Source of the DNA: Calliphora vicina
Taxonomy: Eukaryota; Arthropoda; Insecta; Diptera; Calliphoridae
Length of the DNA stretch: 64,000 nt
Reading direction: 5' to 3'
Assembly: GCF_958450345.1 (NCBI RefSeq)
Contig: NC_088780.1
Span: 122,836,226 to 122,900,225 of the forward strand
Shown: positions 58,433 to 64,000 of the stretch, in pieces
How positions within the stretch are numbered: position 1 is the stretch's first letter
How the letters are laid out: every line of letters begins with the position of its first letter
Position numbers and translations under genes: made by a program
The notes under the pieces: model-generated
Told to the model about the DNA's origin: nothing
The model's input: the letters and a program-made list of their open reading frames with translations, nothing else
The model's database searches: none

Positions 58433-59929
58433 GTTCAATTCTCACTAATTGTAATTAGTTGATTTTACAACTATCCATTTGTTTTATTTAATAGAAAATT
58501 ATGACATATTGTCAGTGTGTGTTTGAAATTTATGCAATTTTTCAATACATTTAGGTCAATAAAACTTGAGTTATCACAAAAACGTTTAACGTTTGAAAAA
58601 ACTGGTAATTTGTTTGTCGCGCTAAGACAACAAATAGAAATAAGCTGAAAAAAAAAATAAATTTTTGTTTTAATGATGACATATTTCTTATACAAGAGTT
58701 AAATAATAAAGGTCAAACGGGAATTTGATTAAATAAACTCTTAAGTGTAAACCTTGGTCAAGTCTTCTAAAAAGTTTTGTAACATTGGAAGATTTAAACG
58801 AATTGAAAAAGTCTTAATAGATTTTAATAAAGTTGCTGTCTATTTTCAGATTTTTGGTTTAAAACGGCTTTAAAAAGCAGCCATCTTTTGTAAATTTCAA
58901 GTGGTAAATATTTAAATTTGCCTTAACTTATATTTGCAAAATGATGCTGTTACATTAATTAGCTCAAAACGATCAACTTAGTTTTGAGTGTGTTTAACTC
59001 TACCAAGAGCACTTCCTTATCACTGCCCTTTTTATCTATCGAAAATTTTCATAATTTAAGGACGACTTCGCTCTGGAGCGAACAGCAACCACAATTGAAT
59101 TTGAAAGAAACAAAAAAAACAGAAATACACGGTAGACTGGGATGACACTTTATCTCCAAAAGTCGTGTTGAGTTCTTCCGAGTCGTTTGTCGATGAAAAA
59201 TTCAGGATACAAAGGACTTTTCGTCTGTTACAATATTTTAAAGCACTTTAGGATGACTTCATTCTTGTGGATCGAACGACAAACTCAATGGAATTTGAAA
59301 AACCAGCGATTCGTAAAGGATGAAGATAAGAATTGAGTAAATGCATGTTAAAATTGCAAAAAGGCCGCCACGATTTATATTTGGCTCTCAATTCCTTGTT
59401 TTATCTATAAAATAAGATTTAACTTGTTGTATTTATTTTCGAGTTTCGGCTAAAAATCAGCAGACACCTGTGCCAAACAAATGTTCGAAAACATTAATCC
59501 TTAATACAATTATCAAAATCAAATTAAATTTGTTCCAAACGAAGCTCTGGCTTAAACTGGAACAATGTTGACACTGGATTTAACAAATGTCCTTATATGC
59601 CATGAATATCTGTAGAGACCTTTAAATTGTCCTATAATAAATACACATATTTCAGAATGTTATTGAATTGTACAATAACTTTTCCGATAACTCAATGATG
59701 TGTTCTTTTAACAAAAATGGAACTAAATAAAAAATAATCAATTTAATTTAAAATTTTGTTATTCAATTATATAATAATCAAAAATATAAGTATTAAATAA
59801 AAATGAAAGGGTTTTTCGAAATTTTAAACAAAATTTTTTGTTCATAAATTTGATACCAGATACCAGACTACCTTGTGACTTGAGGAGAAATTGGAAAAAA
59901 AGTTTATTTCGTCGGCTCATTAAGTATTA
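58433..59929. other. Non-coding sequence with diverged direct repeat
   Basis: A candidate poly(A) signal AATAAA lies near 58558. Two diverged segments near 59057-59108 and 59247-59300 share AGGA(C/T)GACTTC, TCGCTCTGGAGCGAAC versus TTCTTGTGGATCGAAC, and CAATTGAATTTGAAA-like sequence. They are probably remnants of an old repeat. No gene is seen. Confidence 0.5.
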
Positions 59930-60400
59930 TTTTTACCAAAAAAAACCATCACTCAAAGGCTAAGCTTGTTGTGGCCGTACAAGCACAGAAGATACCGAAC
60001 AATATGGACGCCCAGTTGAGGCCTCTACAATTGAAAAAATCAGCATATGGTGTTGGCCGATCGGAGATTGAAAATGCGAGAGATTGTGGAAGCCATAACC
60101 ATCTCACATGGCTCAATTCAGTGGTTTCAATTTTAAATGATCACTTGGGCATGAGAAAGCGTTCCGCAAAATGGCTGCCCTATTCTCCGGATTTAGCTCC
60201 GAGTGACTATTGTTTCCAAACCTGAAAAAATGTCTCCGCGGAAATAGGTTTGACTCCAACGATGAACTCATTTTAAAAAAATACATATTTTCATGACCTC
60301 GACAAATGGCATAGAGCTCAAGAGAGACTATGTTGAAAAAATAAAATAAGTTTTTATTCAAAAACTGTGATTCATTCAATTCCAATTATTTCGGGAACTT
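59930..60400 (+). pseudogene. Internally deleted mariner (irritans-type) transposase
   Basis: The + frame contains AYGVGRSEIENARDCGSHNHLTWL and VSILNDHLGMRKRSAKWL, from the N-terminal DNA-binding half of a mariner transposase (family: HGSVVSILNDHLGMRKLSARWVP). It then jumps directly to PYSPDLAPSDYCFQT, the C-terminal catalytic motif, so the whole catalytic core between them is deleted. The remaining tail (NVSAEIGLTPT..., YFHDLDKWHRAQERLC) is frameshifted. Terminal repeats were not mapped. Confidence 0.85.
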
Positions 60401-62696
60401 GGTCCATTCTGAATTTTGTATATGTTTTTAATCGTGCAATTGCTCATATTTAAGGAACATTTTTGGAGATATCCTTTATTGAAGAACGATTTTCTAAACT
60501 ATATCCTGTTTTGATGAGAACTGGAAAAAATGATAAAATCTACGATTCATTAACATTAATAGAAGATCAAAAAATCTGACGAACAATTCTAAAGTTATTA
60601 ACAGTTTTACTTTAGGTAATTTACGTGCATCTATTACAAAATATGAAGTTTGAACCTATATAAAATCAAATTTAAGAATCCGAAATTATGGAGAACATAA
60701 AATTTTGTATGACCATGGGAAACAGGTGAAGATTGAACAATTATTTTTTTGATTGAAAATGTTTTTTCGTGCCTATTTAAATCACTGTTAACTAGTAGAT
60801 ACAAAAAATTTGAATTAAAACACAAATTATACCAAAACAGTTTTTCTCAAAAAATATTTTATTTTATAAAAAAATTTATGACTAAGATTTAGTCCTATAT
60901 TTTTTTTTGAAATTTTAAAAATCATTCCTCATTTTCTTAATGTCTTGGTTAGTTTTTTATCGTAAGGAATAAAGTTAACCAGCCTTAATGAAAACGTGGA
61001 ACTTTAAAAAGATTATAGATACATATTTTGTTTATTATAATACTTTTCTAACAAAATTATAAATTCTAACGAACTTCCATGAACAAAAATTGTGATGAAA
61101 ATATATAATATATTAAAGATAAAACACACACACTGGATTTTAAAGAAAACAGGAGCTCAAATAGACTTATGAATCTGTAATAATGATATCAAAAAATATA
61201 TATTTTTTAAAAAAAATTAACTATTTTCTTAAGTTTTTATTTTAGGTTATTTTTCTAAAACATATTTATAACTGTATATTTTTTTATTAAAAAATAAAAC
61301 AAATTACTTATAAAGAATATAAACTAATTAAGTTACATAAATATTTTTTTTGTAAACAAACGATTCAAAATCGTTTTTAAAGTCAACCAAATTTATTTTA
61401 AAAAAATAAACAAAAAATGCCATCTCTAACAAAAATCAATTATACTACATATAATTGAAAATTTTAGCAAAACTTTAAAAAAATAAATAAACATGAAATA
61501 AATTTCATGTCAGGTTAGGTTTTGCTAAATACAATACAAGACATATGTACACACAAACTCTAGTCCTAGTCTTAAAAGACATTTTTTTTAAATAGACCAA
61601 AAATTAAGGAAATTAATTACAGAACAAACGAAATTAATTTAATATAATTTTAGAAAGACTTTGGTGATGGTAAAGGTTATTTTAAGCAAAATGAAAAGAA
61701 AAACAAGAAAACTTAAACATAAACTTAAATAAAACTAATAATGGTGCTTCTAGTTTAAAAAATATAAACAAAAATATTATTCATTTATAAACTAAACAAA
61801 TTCTCAGCTAAATCACAACAGTTTAACATATTGTAATAGAAATACAAAGCTTCAGTGAAAATGAAAATTCCTATTAAAAAAAAAACAAATAATAAACATG
61901 AATTAAATAAAAGACAAAACAAAAAACAGCGGAAAAGAGAGTGCATTAAACTTGCCACCACAACATCACCCACTTTACTATAATAACTATCTATTTCTAC
62001 TACAAAAAAAAAAAAACAACTACAACTACAACATTTCTACACCACACCCTAACAAAAAATTTACACTACTCTAATACACATTTAATTAATTCTAATTTAT
62101 TTATCATTAATTGTTTAAATTTATGTTTTCGTATGGACTCATTTCATCAATATCATACCACAATTTATAGCATTATTGTATTTATTTTAAATATTAAATA
62201 TTGGTGTTGCCAAGTAATATATTTTAATAATAGACTATGTAATGGCTGGATTGATGGCTATACAAATTCAACAAAGAATTTTTAAAATTTCAACAAAATT
62301 AGGGAGTTTTCGTAATGTTAATTAGTAATATTATGGTTTAACAAAGCGCTAAAAGTTTAAACTAGCGGTACTCAACAACAACCACAAGAGTTAAACTTGG
62401 ATTAAAATGTTAAGTTAAACTCGGAAAAAATTTACATGAGCTGTAATCAATAATACTGTTTTCCGGTGCAAGATTTATAACAGAGAATTTTGTTTCCTTA
62501 TGAGAAGTGGCATTCATGAACAATTTTTACATCCCGGTCTCCACCTAACATGGTTTTGGAAATTTTTAATTTAAAAATTGTCAAAAAAGAAGCAAAACAC
62601 ACTAACAGATGTTGTTATCATTTTACTTGATACGGATCTTGTAAAAGCAAAATGCAATACGACTTTTTTCCTCTTGCACGAAATTGTCACTTTTTT
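60401..62696. other. AT-rich gene-free sequence
   Basis: No exon or repeat structure is recognised beyond poly(A)/poly(T) runs. Frames of about 60 codons here are low-complexity. Confidence 0.45.
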
Positions 62697-63286
62697 CTGT
62701 CAAGAGGGGCACCCGGCGGGTTAAGCTAATTCGATTACTCTTAATCCAGTGGTGCTAACAGTTTTTTAGGTTAGCTCTTGTTTTCGAGATATTCGACATA
62801 TATTCGCGTAACTCAAAAACGGTTTAGCTATTGAATAAACTAAAAAAACTGAAATTCCGCAATAAAATTACCTTTAAGTAAGACTGAAACTTTTTTAATC
62901 TGCGCAGTCGTTTTAGAAATATAAATTTTTTTTTTGCAGAATTTTCCAATTTTTTATGCCGTTTTCAAAAACTAAAAATTCGAAATTTTCATATAAAATT
63001 ATTTTTTTTGCCAAAAAAAAATTATTTTTCTAAAACGACTGCGCAGATTAAATAAAAGTTTGAACCTTACTTAAATGGTATTACTTATGTGGTATTTCGG
63101 TTTTTTCAGTTTATTCAATAAGCTAAACCTTTTTTGAGTTATGCGAATATATGTTGTGCAACCTCCTCCATTTTCGAAATAACGGTACATATATCTCGAA
63201 AACAAGAGCTAACCTAAAAAAACGGTTAGCACCACTGAACTCAGCGTACTTGAATTAGATTAAAGCGCTGGGTGCCCGCTTGACAG
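62697..63286. mobile_element. 590-bp foldback element
   Basis: The ends CTGTCAAGAGGGGCACCCGGCG and CGCTGGGTGCCCGCTTGACAG are inverted, and pairing continues through most of the element: GGTTAGCTCTTGTTTTCGAGATAT pairs with ATATCTCGAAAACAAGAGCTAACC, and TCTGCGCAGTCGTTTTAGAAA pairs with an almost identical inverse. About 250-bp arms flank a short AT-rich loop. TTTTTT lies outside both ends, so any target duplication is ambiguous. No coding capacity. Confidence 0.88.
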
Positions 63287-64000
63287 TTTTTTCAACTAGC
63301 ACATTGTAATCAATTTTAAAAAGTTTAAAACTGGGTATTTTAAATTGCACTTTTATTTATTGCAGAATCTGCTGGTATAAAACCGTGGTTCTTCTAGTGC
63401 AATTCCAATAACAATGTTTGGTATTGACATATTATTATTATCTGCCTTTTGATTAATAAATAGTTTACCAACTGCTTTTAAACCGGCACTAATTCATTAT
63501 CCCTAAAATTAAGCAAATCTCTATTAATTATTGTATATGGCAACATTAATAAACATCACCTTTATTTATTTTATACATTGTTTTATAAAAAAAAACTGGT
63601 ATAATTTGTTAAGTGTTTGCCCCCCAAATTATTTATTAAGATTTAATTAAACACCATAAATCAATCAACAGAAGGTGTTGTTTATATGTAAAAAAGGAAA
63701 TAATTTTCCAAAATGAAATTTGAAAACCATCTATCAAACACACCTATTGTGAAATTGAGTAAATATATTATTTTAAACCATACATAAATATTTTGAGGCA
63801 GCCATTTTTAGCGTTTTATTAAATATTTTAAGTTTTTTTTTATAAATATTTATATATTTAGATTTATATACACAAATCAACAAATTGGCTTGATAACAAA
63901 AATTTATATATTTTTTTTAAACATCATTGTGAACGTTATTACCAATATTTATTTATTTGACTCAGTAATTATTAACCTTATTTTTTTTTTATAATTTTTT
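63287..64000. other. AT-rich gene-free sequence
   Basis: No recognisable feature is seen to the window end. Confidence 0.45.

Overview
The window looks like nuclear DNA of a higher (calyptrate, probably blow-fly-like) dipteran. It is very AT-rich, its genes are split by short GT-AG introns, and the recognisable proteins (CYP12 P450, multisubstrate deoxynucleoside kinase, GUK-holder/NHS protein, U1-C, RnrL, CUEDC2) are most similar to fly or animal versions. The species is inferred, not shown. I see no bacterial genes, CRISPR array, rRNA or convincing tRNA.

Layout. Bases 1-24.3 kb hold no recognisable host exon. They contain mariner and Tc1 fossils, a satellite of about 163 bp period (4.99-6.48 kb), foldback elements, and one intact DD37E Tc1/mariner-type transposon (13449-14746) inserted in an older foldback element. 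The stretch may be intron or downstream sequence of a minus-strand GUK-holder (gukh/NHS family) gene whose N-terminal coding exon is at 24283-25174. Then come a mitochondrial CYP12-type P450 (29010-30866, +) with a tandemly duplicated promoter and first exon, snRNP-U1-C (33315-33788, +), an intronless ribonucleotide reductase large subunit (36484-38934, +), the convergent deoxynucleoside kinase dnk (41029-43226, -, five exons) and a CUEDC2 orthologue (53385-57286, +, four exons).

RnrL (de novo dNTP synthesis) and dnk (dNTP salvage) are direct convergent neighbours, so both routes to DNA precursors sit within 7 kb.

Between genes the sequence is a graveyard of small DNA transposons. Three families have perfect 8-bp target-site duplications: a CAAGGCGAATT family with two such copies, a CAGGGGTGCCCA hAT-like element, and a TAGGGTATTCAAT element nested in a decayed hAT copy. 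There are also TA-flanked Tc1-type MITEs and three copies of a dispersed element with TATACCCTT...CTCTTACTTG ends, one in CUEDC2 intron 2.

Most notable observations: (1) the CUEDC2 stop codon is followed in frame by 381 sense codons before the next stop; (2) the duplicated P450 5' region carries a MITE and a frameshifted exon-1 copy, and the working exon 1 appears to use a GC-AG intron; (3) the P450 has Ile in place of the I-helix threonine; (4) a DD37E transposon looks intact, and paralogous empty sites in the same window show its TA target.
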